This document shows, one piece after another, positions 44,070-55,619 of a stretch of 64,000 nt of DNA. The translations under genes were made by a program, and so were the position numbers. The notes under the pieces are model-generated. The model had not been told where the DNA came from, did no database searches, and saw nothing but the letters and a program-made list of their open reading frames with translations. Each line of letters starts with the position of its first letter. The first letter of the stretch is position 1. The stretch comes from Acheta domesticus (lineage: Eukaryota > Arthropoda > Insecta > Orthoptera > Gryllidae), in NCBI GenBank assembly GCA_031308135.1, contig JAHLJT010000631.1, forward strand, positions 172,601,612 through 172,665,611. Direction: 5' to 3'.

Positions 44070-45035
44070 TGGTTGGGTGAGGCGGTGTGGGTGGAGACAA
44101 CGCCGGAAATGGGTTGTCTGTGAAACTGTAGTTTCGCCGCTGGGCGCAGACTTGAGGGGCGTCTGCTAACTCTGCCTCGAGGGCGTAGGCCCTGAAAAGA
44201 TAGTGCCTCTGAAGCCCCAGGCAGCCTTATATCGTCACTAGTTACAAGGCATTGAAACAAACAGCTAGAAGCATTTCTGTACTGAGTTTTATGTACCTGT
44301 CTAGAAATATGTTTATCAGTGGTTACGGATAGTCAATACTATTAATACTTGTATGTATTTGATGAGCAGAGCATCTTTCAGCGTATATGTTGGCTCTGTA
44401 ACTTGAACTTTCTATTTTTGCTTGTGTTTTCAGAGAACTAATGTGGGCATTTTCTGTTCAATACATTCTTACAAAATTATACGTGAAAGAATTTTTAAAA
44501 AATGAAATAATTAAAATAATAGTCTGGAAAATTACGATGCATCAACTTCCTGCATTTATTTACGATTTTATGATTAAGATGTCTAAACATCTTATAATTG
44601 AGAGAACAGGTACGATATCAATTTCAACTAAAAATTTAAGTAAACGAAATATAATTGCTGTCTATACCTTCTATGTTGTCTCAAATATATATCAAGAAAA
44701 CATGCAGTAAAAGTTATTCAATGCGGAATTTGAAGGGACCAATATTGTTTTCTTCATTAGATATGATTCCGCTGGATACAACAAAGCAAAACATTTGCCA
44801 GGACCGCAATTTCTGTTCATATTGGTCAGATTTTCTCATAATGCAGGTTCTGCATGGAGCATATTTTCCTGTATTTCAAATGTCTTTCAAATATTACTTT
44901 TGACAACTGTGAAGCAGATCATTTGGTAATAATTGCAGAAAGCGTTTGAATTGAAAGAGGTTTTGTCAAGACTCTTCTCCCCTAGCTTATTTTATTCTGT
45001 GTGTTCTACTTGGATTTATAATGCTGGACACTTTA
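44070..45035. other. Stretch without recognised features
   Basis: 44070-44230 is of moderate GC next to the CpG island; the rest is AT-rich. The frames at 44441-44710 and 44655-44903 have no recognisable motif and overlap in different frames. Confidence 0.45.
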
Positions 45036-45044
45036 AAATTGTTT

Positions 45045-46000
45045 TTTGTTTTGGGGCGGGGATGTTAATTTTTACCGCCTGTGATCAACTCTAGCGCCTA
45101 GAGTTTCCCGATTTTCTCCAAAAATTTATATTCCTCGATCGATCTGAATGAACTCGAGGTTTTGGGGATCTCAAAGGGGTTTTTGATTTTTGAGAGTTCT
45201 TAACATGAAGTCTCAAACACATTGTCAAAATTTTCTCAAAAATGGCTCCAAATTTTAGATTAAACTTCGTCTTCAGTTAGCGTTAAGGACGCTAAGATAA
45301 TGGTGCAGGTCTCGTGTTCGTTGAAAACCCTGATTTTTCGAGAATTACAGATGTGTAATTTTTAGAGAGTGCCGTCTTACAACACCAATAATCGAAGATT
45401 AACATTTTTTTCGGAATGACATCTGTTCTTTAAAGACATCTTCAAATAAGGTCATGTTCACTCTTTCAAAAATATGAGCGCTTTTCGTATAATTTTGCAC
45501 GAATTAGACATTTTTAATTTTTTTAACATTTTTTTTCAGAAACTGCTTTAAAGTTCTTCTTTAAACTTTTTTTCTCGTATGTATCTAGGAATTGTGAAAA
45601 ATGTAGTACTATTCGATTTTTGGCGAACTGTCAGTATTTTCGTAAATAACAAAAAAATGTATATTTCAAAACTATACAATTGAAGATAGAGATATTTCCT
45701 GAGACAGTCTGTAGTAAAACTTTACTCTTTAACAAAAGTAATATACAATTCTTTTTAAGAAAAGAGTACTTTTCGCGTAATTTAAGCTTGAAATTAATGC
45801 AATTTATGAGAAAAGCATTTTCTCAAAACACGTTCTAAATTTTTTTCCAAGGAGAACAGAAATTTTTTTTCCAGGAATAGAAGGAGCTTAAAACAATGGC
45901 GCAGGACTCATTTTCGTTTATCTCCCTAAATTTTCGAAAACTGTAAATTGAGAAATAATGCGAAAAAGTATGTCTTGTTGTAGTACCACTAGTTCAGCCC
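45045..46000 (-). mobile_element. AR1 dispersed repeat, inverted copy (copy I)
   Basis: Reads as AR1 on the minus strand. Plus-strand blocks such as AACTCGAGGTTTTGGGGATC, TCTCAAAAATGGCTCCAAAT, ACATCTTCAAATAAGGTCATG and TTTCAAAAATATGAGCG match the inverted copy at 60540-60900. It ends at the AR1 start motif (TAGTACCACTAGTT, 45985-45999). The GACGG seed and 3' terminal unit are missing. Confidence 0.65.
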
Positions 46001-46004
46001 TGCC

Positions 46005-46985
46005 AGAGATACTTAAAATCTATTTAGAAAATCAATACAATAATGTATTAATTAGTACTTCGTATTTCTAACAGCCAGAAAATTAATTATTTACCTTCAG
46101 ACATTTAATTTATTAAATTGTATGCCATTTTCTGTCTTTAGAAATGAGGTTCAGATTCCGGAGCCTGGGCATTATTAAATTACCCATTTTAAATTAATTT
46201 TAAGTAGGCGCGGTTAAACACAGCAACATATCTGATAGGAGGCTAACTCGAATCTTTTTGTTTCATTGTCAATTACATTGATTCGCATTGAGAATCGATA
46301 AATATAAGTATAATAATCTGTGAGAAATTGAGAAATCGAAATGATGAACGGTTCAACGTCAGAAACATCTCTCCAGAATAGATTTTTTATCAAACGGGTA
46401 CACAAGAGGTAACCGAGAAAAATAGACGAAGCTGAACAATGTTTTTACATTCAACATTTCGAACACTTCTTGGGACTAAGCTACATAAATTGTAAAACCA
46501 AACAAACACGCCATGCGTACGAGTTCAATAGATAATTAATATATTATTCAATTGTGTGACCATTAATTATACAAAATGGATCAGTTAAAATTTCAAATGA
46601 GAGAACAATTTCGGCTTAAATTTAAAAACGTTTTGTAAAATAGAGGCAACATATTGCTCAAGCAAATATATTAAAAGGATCAATACATTTTCAATGCTAG
46701 ACGTATTCCGCAAAGCGAACAGGTGAAGGGCGTGACGGTATATACGGACGTTGCAACGTTCATATGCTATTATGAAATAAGAAACGAAACGTATAAGCGA
46801 TCCATCGTTATAATGAATAATTTACAGCATACTGTTATTTAGGAAAATCTTATCAAGACCAAGATGTCTACATATAAAGCAACCGTCTTCATTAACAAAA
46901 CAGGTCGGTATCTCTATCGATTAGGAATATTTTCAAGAAATAATGTAATCTCTTTCCTCCGATAGGGCATTGCCACAAGCAGAAG
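46005..46985. other. AT-rich stretch, no feature seen
   Basis: No recognisable gene or repeat. Confidence 0.5.
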
Positions 46986-46989
46986 GAAG

Positions 46990-47280
46990 CAGTACCACAC
47001 GAGCGACAATGCGGTCGTCGCCTCCGTTCCGCCACTGCCGTCTTTTCTACGCTTCAGCTGTCGCTCCCTCCCCCGCTCCTCTTCCGCCGCCGCCGCCGCC
47101 GCCGCCTCAGGTCGGTCGCTGAGCCGCTGAACGGGGCACGCAGCCCATTGAGGCGGCGAGGGTGGTGGCGACGTCGGCGGCGCGGGACGCGGGGCGGCGA
47201 GGGAGGCTGGGGGCGGCGTCGGCGCAGCTCGATTCGGGAGCGGAGGCCTTGCCAGCGTATCGAGCGGTGCCAGCAGGCGG
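46990..47280. other. CpG island
   Basis: CpG-rich segment with CCGCCGCCGCCGCCGCCGCC near 47080-47105 and GGCGGCGAGGGTGGTGGCGA near 47152. It passes gradually into the GTCGGT array. The frame reaching leftward on the minus strand (46914-47702) combines AT-rich, GC-rich and array DNA and looks fortuitous. Confidence 0.5.
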
Positions 47281-47960
47281 TGGCGGTGGTGGCGGCGGCG
47301 GTGCCGGTGTCCGTGTCCGTGTCGGTGTGGTGTCGTCGGTGGTGGCGGTGCCAATAGTGATGGCAGAGGCAGTAGCAGTACCCGTGGTAGTACCGGGTAT
47401 CGTGTGCCAGTGTCGGTGTCGATGGGGGTGGCGGTGACGGCGTCGGTGTCTATGCCGGTGTCAAAGCCCGTGTCGGAAACAGAGACAGCGTTGGAGTCGG
47501 AGTTGCTGTCTGTGTCGGTGACAGTGATGATGTCGGTGTCGGTGGTGCTGGAGCTGGTGCTGACGCTGGTGTAGGCGGTGGTGATGGCGGTGTTCGTGTC
47601 GACGTCGTTGTCGGTGTCGGTGTCGGTGTCGATGTCGATGTCGATGTCGGTGTTGGTGTCGGTGTCGGTGTCGGTGACGGTGTCGGTGACGATGACGGTC
47701 ACAGTGTCGATGTTAGTGGCAGGGGAGCTGGGGCTGGTGCTGGCGCTGGCGCAGCCGGTGGCAGTTGCGTTGGTGGAGGCAGTGTCGGTGTCGGTGACGG
47801 TGTCTGTGTCGCTGGCGATGGTGCTGGTGATGACAAAGGCGGTGGAGGTTCCAGTGCTGGTGGAGGTACCATTAGTAGTGCCAGTGTCGATGGAGTTCGC
47901 GGTGTCGATGACGGAGACGGCGACGATGATGGTGACGATGAAGGTGGCGTTGGCTAGGCG
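47281..47960. repeat. Cryptic GTCGGT / GGTGTC hexanucleotide array
   Basis: About 680 bp dominated by imperfect GTCGGTGTCGGT, GTGTCGATGTCG and GGTGGCGGTG units, cleanest at 47600-47690. The period is a multiple of three, so frames stay open on both strands (Val/Ser-rich on plus, Thr/Asp-rich on minus). It is not coding in any recognised sense. Confidence 0.8.
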
Positions 47961-48229
47961 GGGGCGGAGGGGAGGGGGTCGATGACCGAGGCGGGGGCTG
48001 GGGCGATGGCTTCAGGGGGGAGCGGTAACAGTGGCAGTGGCGTCCACGGTGGAGGTAGTGGAGGCGGACACTACGGTGGTCGGTTGGCAATGGCAAACCG
48101 GTGTCAGTAGGCAGGGGAGGCGCATGTCACCACCAGACTGTCGAATGCGACAGGTGTTGGCGAAGGCTGCAGGCAGCGGCGCTGACAAGACGCCGTTACC
48201 GACGACACCACCACTAGCGCTTGCACAAA

Positions 48230-49655
48230 GCCCGTGGCGGCGGCAGCAGAAACGGAGACGACTATAGGATTGGTAGAAGAGGCAATGGAGATTGAATCAT
48301 CCGCTCAAGGGTGGGGAAAGGGACCTATGATAATGGAAGTAGTGTTGGTCGATGAGGAGGTTGTGGTGGAGACGGACGATAAGGAGGTAGTGGAGGAGGA
48401 GAAGGGGATGATTAAGGCAGAGGTGCTGGAGGAGCAAAAGGTAGTGGTTGTGGTGAATGAGGCGGTGCAGGGGGTGGAGAACTACGAGGAGGTGGTGGAG
48501 AAGCAGGAGGTGATGGTGGAAGTAGAGGAGATGGTGGAAAAGATGGAGTTAGTGAAGGAGAAGGATGATGTGGAGAAAAAGGAGGCGATTGTGGAGGAGG
48601 TGGTAGTGATGTAGGTGAAGGAGGTCGTGGAAAAGGAGAAGGTGATGGAGAAAGTGATGGTGCGTGGGATGGAGGGAGAGGTCGTGGTGGACAAGAAGGT
48701 GGTAGTTGTGGAGAAGGAAGAGGTAGTGGTGGAGGTAGAGGTGTTGGAGCATGTGGAGGCGGAAGAGGAGGAAATGAAGATGGCAGAAGTGGAGATGGTG
48801 TAGAAGAAGACGGTGATGGTGGTGGAAGAGGTGATGAAGAAATGAGAGATAATGGAGGGGGAGGAGATTGTGGAGTAGAAGGAGGCGCTGGAGGAGGATG
48901 TGATTACGAAGGATGAGAAGGAGGAGGTGGAGGAGGAGGAAGAGGAGGTGGTGGAGAAGGAAAGAGTGGTGGAAAAGAAGGTGGTGGTGGAGGAGGAGGA
49001 GGTGATGTAGGAGGAGGCGTTGGTGGAAAAGGAGGAGAGAGCAATTGTGGCAAAGGAAAATGAGGTGGGGAAGAAAGAGGTGGTGGTGATGGTAGAGGGA
49101 GAGGAGAAGGAGGTGGTAGTGGTGGAGGAGGTGGCGGAGGAGGAGGAGGAGGTGGTGGTGGTGGATGAAGAGGTGGTGGAAAAGAAGGTGATGATGGAGA
49201 ACGGGGTGGTGGTGATGGTGGAGGAGGAGACGGTGATGGGAAAGAGGAAGGGGCGGGCAGTTGTGGTGAAGGCAGAGGAGGTGGTGGGAGAAGGAGGTCG
49301 TTGTGGTAAAGAAGGAGTGGATGGAGAAAATGGTGGTGGTGGAGAGCGCGGATATGGTGGACAAGGAGGTGGTAGTGATGAAGGAAGAAATGATTGTGGA
49401 AGTGGAGGAGGAGATGGGGTTGGTGGTGAAGGTAGAGTCTGAGGTGTTGGTGGTCGTGATGCAGGAATAGTGGTGATGATGGTGGCAGAAGTGGAGGTGG
49501 TTGTGGAAGAGGACGTCGTGGAGGAGGAGGAGGTAGTGATGGTGATCGCGGAGGTGGAGTTGGTGATGAAGGAAGAGGTGAGATGGTGTAGCAGGTGATG
49601 GTAGTGGTGTAGGAGAAGACGGCGATGATGGTGGAAGAGGTGATGGAGGAGGAAG
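48230..49655. repeat. GGA/GGT strand-asymmetric low-complexity block
   Basis: About 1.4 kb in which the plus strand is almost all G, A and T, with imperfect GTGGTGGAGGAGGAGG-like triplets and hardly any C. Period-3 composition leaves long frames open, including a 513-residue Ser/Thr-rich minus frame (48482-50023) and Glu/Val-rich plus frames. None has a domain. Such G-rich tracts can form triplex or G-quadruplex structures. Confidence 0.85.
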
Positions 49656-49659
49656 TGGT

Positions 49660-49722
49660 CTCCTCTACCATCACAACCACCACTTCCACCTCGGGGTGGA
49701 GGTGGCTGTGATAGTAGACGAG
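49660..49722. repeat. Hairpin at the polarity switch of the GGA/GGT block
   Basis: The left arm (49660-49690, CTCCTCTACCATCACAACCA...) and the right arm (49695-49722, GGTGGAGGTGGCTGTGATAG...) are complementary over about 28 bp with a 3-nt gap and few mismatches; the spacer is TCGG. The left arm is the only place where the C/T-rich strand of the array appears on the plus strand, so it is a local inverted duplication. Confidence 0.8.
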
Positions 49723-50040
49723 CTGGTGGTGGAGGTGGAGATGATGGGGGGAGGACGTGGTCCTGGAGAAGGAGTTTGTGGTGGAGGAGGGGGTGGACGT
49801 ATTGGAGGAGGGGAAAGTCGTGGAAATGGTATGAGGAGAAATGGAAAGTTAGGTAGAGGAAAAGGAAGATAGACGAGGAGGGAAGAGAGATATGGAGGAG
49901 GGTAGAAGATGAAGGGGAGAACACAACAGGGCAAAAGTAGGTAGGATAGTAGAGATTGTGGATTGAGATTGGCGGCGGTAATCTTCCTATAGCGGCCACG
50001 GAGTCTGCATTTTCCACAGACAACGCCCTGAGAGAAAACC
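49723..50040. repeat. Continuation of purine-rich low-complexity DNA
   Basis: GGAGGTGG-rich to about 49800, then A/G-rich (GGAAAGTTAGGTAGAGGAAA) to about 49960, fading into ordinary AT-rich sequence. Confidence 0.7.
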
Positions 50041-50044
50041 AATC

Positions 50045-51020
50045 GCCAGCAATTCTTCTTCACCATTCCTGACCTTGCAAAAGGTAGAAGATTTTATTTT
50101 TTGGTTTGTTTATATTCTTTTAGTAGGAAAACCATAATTTTTCCCAACATTTTTTATTTTTCCGTAAAAACTTTTTAGTAGTTGGTCTAAATGTAAAAAT
50201 TGTTGTATACAATTTTAAAATTCTTTACAAACTTGCTTTATAAATTATTTTTCTCAAGAAATTAGAGAGTCACGAGGTTTTAAAATTTCACTAAATCTTC
50301 CTTTTAACTCTGAAGATTCTCCAAATTACTTTGGTCTCTCTAATGTAGTATTTTTCGGTTCCTTGATGCCATTACAAATAATAAGCGATTAAATACTAAT
50401 GTTTTTAATATTGAGATAAAAATCAGAAGCAAGCGTGTCATATTTATTAATATTTTTTATAAATGCACCCCTATTTCTGTATAGTGATAATATACGTCGT
50501 ATTGCCCGGGTATGTCTCATATGAGCAACGGATTTAATTAGGCGACAGGAATTAAACAACAAAATGAATTGGACTAACAGATCAATTTCAAATATTAAAA
50601 TATATTTTAAAATATAATTTTTATGTCAATGGATTTTTTGAATAATGATTAGATCCCAATTGTTTCTATTCGAAAGTGGAAGTGTTATCGTATTTCCAGA
50701 ATATTTTCATTGTTTTCTTTTTTCGAAACCATCATTCAAAGTTACGAAGCTTTCTGAAATCAAACTACTGAATTCTAACTTAAAGATTTGAATTAAATAT
50801 AACGACTATTTTTCACGGAACTTATAATTTATTATATTCTGAGCAATCGCCAAATAAAACAACTATGCCTTTTCTGGATATTAAACTTATTAGATTTTCA
50901 ACTATATTGACAAGCACGGAATATTCCCTCAATGTTTGATTTTGAGAATAAATTACATCACATTTGGAGATAATTTATAATGCAAATGATTAATTGATTT
51001 TTCCGAACACGTCCACTACA
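50045..51020. other. AT-rich stretch, no feature seen
   Basis: No coding frame, RNA or repeat end was recognised. Confidence 0.5.
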
Positions 51021-51031
51021 ATAGTAATTAG

Positions 51032-51635
51032 TAGGGGCGGATTTTGATGACCTAAAACATTACCAAAAATTATCAATAAAATGCTCTTAAAATGTTTTTA
51101 AAATACCTTAAAAATAAAGAAAAATGACGTAAAAATATTATCAAAACTTTCTTTTGTTCAAGTGAGCTGAGCTGGCAAACCTTTGGTTTGGACTGTTCTT
51201 TGAAAGAAAATCTCTGTCTTTGTTTATCGTGAAATCGGCCGAACTGACAATGACTCCGATAGGCGCCACAGGAACCTTAGATTACATAGAACTCACAACG
51301 GCTGACATTACAATATATGAGCGAAAAAATCGAATAGGCTACTCAAGATTTCTGTGGTGAACATTTGTTGCATCTCGTAAATAAGCTATAATAAAATGTT
51401 TGAAGCAAATATCATTAAATGACATTAAAATAGATTAAATCAGCAAAAATGCATTTAAAATGACGTAAAATGGCAAAAAATGACTTATTAGACGAAATCG
51501 ACAAACAATGCAAAAAATGACCTATAAAAATAGGACATTTCTTTCTGTCAAAACATAAAATGAATTTGTATACTAAATGGAATTATTCTAAAGTGAAAAG
51601 AAGAAAGATGGCATTTCATTAAAATCCGCCCCCTA
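51032..51635. mobile_element. hAT-type MITE with perfect 8-bp target-site duplication
   Basis: 604-bp non-autonomous element. The left end is TAGGGGCGGATTTTGATGAC and the right end, read inverted, is TAGGGGGCGGATTTTAATGA, alike apart from one inserted G and one change. It is flanked on both sides by GTAATTAG (51024-51031 and 51636-51643), an exact 8-bp duplication as for hAT. The interior is AT-rich with repeated AAAATGAC/ATTAAAAT words and no coding capacity. It sits within 15 bp of the SINE copy at 51655. Confidence 0.88.
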
Positions 51636-51654
51636 GTAATTAGTCTCGTTAGTG

Positions 51655-52090
51655 AACTTAAAGTTTTATCGCGGGAGGCGGCGGTGTTCCTACCTCTGTG
51701 GATGGCGAGATCCGTTACCGACCTACACGTCGGCGTGCGGGAGATTTCGCCTTGAATACATTTACCCCAAAGGATCACCGTCCCAGCTGCGACAAACTCC
51801 AAGCATTCGACTGATCTCCTGGCACGGTAGTGGAGTGGACGTAAGTATGTGAGTTATGGGGAGAGGATAGGAATGGGAGGAAGGAAAGACGGCCCTCGTG
51901 ATCTGTGGCCCGTGCTCCGATATTCGCCTGCCATTGATCGGAGAAACCGTGAGAAACTACCAATCAAAACAAACGACCACTAGAATTCTCCTCCAGGCAG
52001 CGGCTGAATTCGTTATGGCTATTTCGTTAGAGTCAAAAATACTCCACAGGGGGGACTTCGCAGTCAGAGTTGGGAGACGGCGGCAATATT
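51655..52090 (-). mobile_element. SINE (copy 2), tail-less
   Basis: Same orientation as copy 1 at 15.4-15.9 kb and alignable in order: CGCGGGAGGCGGCGGTG, GATGGCGAGATCCGTTACCG, a CGGTAGTGGAGTGGACGTAAG segment, GGGGAGAGGATAGGAATGGG, CCATTGATCGGAGAAACCGT and GAATTCTCCTCCAGGCAGCG. The LINE-like 3' tail and the pol III head are not recognisable, so it is an old partial copy. Confidence 0.65.
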
Positions 52091-52094
52091 GTCT

Positions 52095-53380
52095 CTGAGC
52101 TAAAACCAGCCAGTTAATTCATAATAGTGTGAAGGGTGTGACTAGGAGTGAATATATTGAAGTATGAATCGCTCTTTTTTTCACAGCTGAAAATTATCCA
52201 TAAGATCAAAAAATCATAGAAGAAAATCTATTCTTCTTATGGTTATGGTTAAATTGATAGAACAACAAACTGATTACTAACAGGATTAAACTGACTGATA
52301 AATGGTGCTTCAGTTATTTCTCCAACCTGGCCGGAAACAAGAGATTATTCCAAGAAACAAAAACGTTGTTCTCTCACTTGCAAATATAGGATCACGAGCC
52401 ACGAGCCATTTCGTGCCTTGAGTCTATAATGCGGCTGCCTCCCCGGCATTTCTGACGCAGTGGAGTAGCAATAATTTCTCTCGATGGGCGTTAGAAGCCC
52501 TGCGACAGAGAACCCACCCACAAACACAAAGGCGAATAACCACGGAATATGAGACAGGAATATCATTGGCGTGCCATTTATAAAAAGTTTACAAAGCTGG
52601 AATGCTCACAAATTCTGGTGTGGTTGACAAATGGGAAAACTAAGATTCTAATTTTTATTTACGATGCCACAAATGCACATATATCCACGATATAAATTCC
52701 TGTATATTGAAATCATCTCACAAATACTCCATGAAATAATTTTGGAGGTACAATGCATTTCGTAAAACGTATTTACTGCTTTAACTTGGTCACACAACTT
52801 GTGTGGGAACATTATTTGTATGTCATGGAGTAACATCAAGGTTATTGTTGGTAATATTTTTCGTACGCGGTAAACATCCGTATTTTCAAGCCATAAACAT
52901 ACATTAATCATAGCATATTTTCAGTTGCATTCATTATCTCTTAAATTATTTTGCAATACTAATGTACTTTCTTACCCAAGAGTTCTTAACTCAAGAAACT
53001 AAAAATATAATAGAATGCCATACAATAGAACATATTCCACATATCCCCAGAATTTAGTTTCAAAAAGGGGCCTACGCTGGAACAAGTCTTTCACACGCTT
53101 TCGTTGTCATAAAGGTTTAACGTTTTATCAACAATTAGTATTTTCCCTTATTACTCTTTTTAAAAGTCGAAACAACTTTATAGCATATAAGAAGAATACA
53201 TTTATTGTTGTTCGTAAATTCTATCACAGAAGATTACCGTCAATGATCATAAAGTAATATGTTATGTTCTAGAATACGAATACTAGACTATATCATACTA
53301 CTCCTTTGTAATGGTGAGAATTATCTTTATATGTACTTTTCGTTCGTCGATAAAGTTTAAAAGAAGACTATTTAAATTAT
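52095..53380. other. AT-rich stretch, no feature seen
   Basis: No recognisable gene or repeat. The frame at 52345-52566 is isolated and without motif. Confidence 0.5.
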
Positions 53381-53389
53381 TTCGTAGAG

Positions 53390-53895
53390 CTCGTTTCTAG
53401 CAAACAATTCGGATTTCGCGAACATTATTCCACAACTCAACAGCTCTCGGAAAACTATCCGAAAACATAGCAAACGAATTTCACCAACATAAACATAAGT
53501 CGGATATTTTTCTTAACGTGGAAAAAGACATTGACAAAAATTTGGCTTGCAGGTCTATTGTATAAAATGAGAAATTTGGAGTCTGTAATGAAATAATTAA
53601 ATGTTTCCTGCAAAATCGCTACTTCGCGATGAAAGACAATAACACTTTATGTGATTAAAAATTGTACAAGAACTGCCACAGCTCTCACCAATCCTCTTGA
53701 ACATTTACGTTGCAGACTATCCTCAGATGAATAAAACAAACAACAGAAATTTCGCGGATGACACTGTTCTATTTACGACAAAAAAAATATATACTAGATC
53801 AAGGAAGAGAAATTCTAAAAAAATCAATAGATGCATTGATAAATTTTTGTTCAAAATAGCAAACAAAAATAAACCATATTAAATCACAACTCAAC
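53390..53895 (+). pseudogene. Reverse-transcriptase fragment (non-LTR, Jockey-like), decayed
   Basis: Plus-strand relic with two RT landmarks: KQFGFREHYSTTQQL (finger block before motif A) at about 53405-53450 and NRNFADDTVLFTT (active-site box with intact FADD) at 53735-53780. Motif A is degraded and many stops and shifts separate the blocks. No ORF1, endonuclease, 3' tail or poly(A) is recognisable. It ends about 45 bp before an AR1 copy. Confidence 0.7.
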
Positions 53896-53939
53896 ATATT
53901 TACACTAACAAGACCTACATTTTCCAACATGATAAAAAT

Positions 53940-54665
53940 TAACTAGTGGTGCTACAAAATGGCACAGACTTTTCCGTATTAGTTTTCTATTTCCTTGGGT
54001 CTTCGGTAGCTATTCGGAATTGCCACATACTCTTTCTTGCCAGCTACCATCTATCACCGCCAAAAGTACATTTTTTTGTCATTTTCTTAATTTTTGGTTT
54101 CCTGTTGGTAGAACGAAAATATTAATTTTAGAATATTAAAGAACACAAAAACCCAGCCGTAAATGGCAATTTTTTTAAAAATTATGTGCCGTTTAAGAGA
54201 AAATGGCATTTTAGCACTACTAAAACGCTAAATTTGAAGCTCATTTTCACAGAACATTTTTTAGTTTTCAAACTACTTTATTTAAAGTTATTTGAAGCCC
54301 TTACACTCATAAATATAATAATCTTTACATATTGCGGATAATGTGCATATTAAAGATGTGAGAGATCTTTCAAAAAATTTACATTTATATAATTTTTGAA
54401 AAAACAAAAAAATAACTTAAAATAAACTTTACGCTACACTAAAGAGTGAAATTAGCACTATCTGTTACAAAAGTTTCAAGAAAAAATTTGCAGCGATATA
54501 TGAGAAAATGGCGTTTTAGCCATTTAGTCATAGTTATTGGAGCTCTGGGATTTGCTCCGAAAAATTTGTGTAAGAACTTGGCCAAACATTTCAGTAATTC
54601 AAAAAACTGGGAAGTGCAAGACTTTGCTTTATTTGGAACAACTCACATTTTGCGCAAAGTATTGT
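53940..54665 (+). mobile_element. AR1 dispersed repeat, 5' part (copy K)
   Basis: Starts with AACTAGTGGTGCTACAAAAT and GACTTTTCCGTATTAG, then GTAGCTATTCGGAATTGCCA and the ACCATCTATCACCGCC block, closely matching 22165-22320. The body continues as in copy B up to about 54530, then diverges. The seed and 3' terminal unit are absent. 53960-54530 is mirrored by the inverted 61490-61990. Confidence 0.75.
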
Positions 54666-54758
54666 AGAGACAGACCTAAGATCTGCTCTTATGTATCTGG
54701 TTGCAACTTGGGGTAGATTTTATTTTCAGCCGACTCATATCTTCAGTTGCGACATACA

Positions 54759-54761
54759 GTA

Positions 54762-54798
<37 letters not shown>

Positions 54799-54820
54799 CA
54801 ACAACAATAACAACAACAAG
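54759..54820. repeat. (TAA)n-(CAA)n microsatellite
   Basis: About 12 TAA/AAT units followed by AAC/CAA units, 62 bp in all. It explains the poly-Asn, poly-Leu and poly-Ile frames here. Confidence 0.95.
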
Positions 54821-54824
54821 CAGA

Positions 54825-55615
54825 CATATAATTCGTCTACTCCGAGTACGTATTGGCTGCTGTGGAATTTCCTTTTTCCTGACGTTATGCTTATGGAAAA
54901 ACATCCCATCCACGCCGCTGACGGTGCAACTGTTTGTCTGCACATGGAATAAGAGATTGTCAAAGCGACGGTCAGCTTTTGCCTTAATGTTCACAAAACG
55001 TGGAAGAAACGAGATTGGTTGGCGCAGAGGGAGCGCGCAGACGGACCTAAAGGAGAATTAACTGCCCGTCTATTTCCTCGAGTGCAACGGAGCCTCGGCG
55101 CACAAACGAAGCGGAGATGAACCAATCAGAATAAAGCGAGATCAATAGTCGCCAAAGCACTCGTCCACATGGGTTATGCATTTACTTCAGCTCAGGTTGA
55201 CGGTAGATGACAAAAGGTCAGCATAGTCCCTCGAAGCAAAGCAAGGGCAATAGGATTGCTCTGTTACTGAACAGGGTAGTAATCGGGTTATTTATATTTC
55301 GTGCCAGGAGACAACTATAGAGACAAGAAATTTTCAAATTCTCCTCGTTTTTCCAAAAAGGTCAAAACTTACACAAAAATTCTTCACGGATCAATAATGT
55401 TGAGAATATATTTTTTAAGAACTTCTGCCACTACATTCAGTAGAGAGGGTTAATTGAGAACAACGGACTCGTTCGTGGGTTTTAATGAATTCGTCACAAG
55501 TACCAATTTGGAATTCAAACGAAACCTTCATCGTATCATGTCCGATATGTACAGATAAGGTCATTAAGTTTGCGTTCGTTCAGATAAGTGTTTTAGATAT
55601 GCCGCTGTAACGTCC
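54825..55615. other. Unannotated stretch of mixed composition
   Basis: 54840-55180 has moderate GC with an AACCAATCAG (CCAAT-like) motif at about 55120; 55180-55615 is AT-rich. It lies upstream of the CpG island at 55.6 kb and could hold regulatory sequence, but no gene element was identified. Confidence 0.35.
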
Positions 55616-55619
55616 AAAG

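Noticed and set aside
46914..47702. 262-residue minus frame
   Set aside because: Joins array-derived Thr/Asp repeats with CpG-island and AT-rich translation; looks fortuitous.
48482..50023. 513-residue Ser/Thr-rich minus-strand frame
   Set aside because: Translation of a GGA/GGT low-complexity block; overlapping plus-strand frames are equally open and no signal peptide, domain or splice context supports a mucin-like gene.
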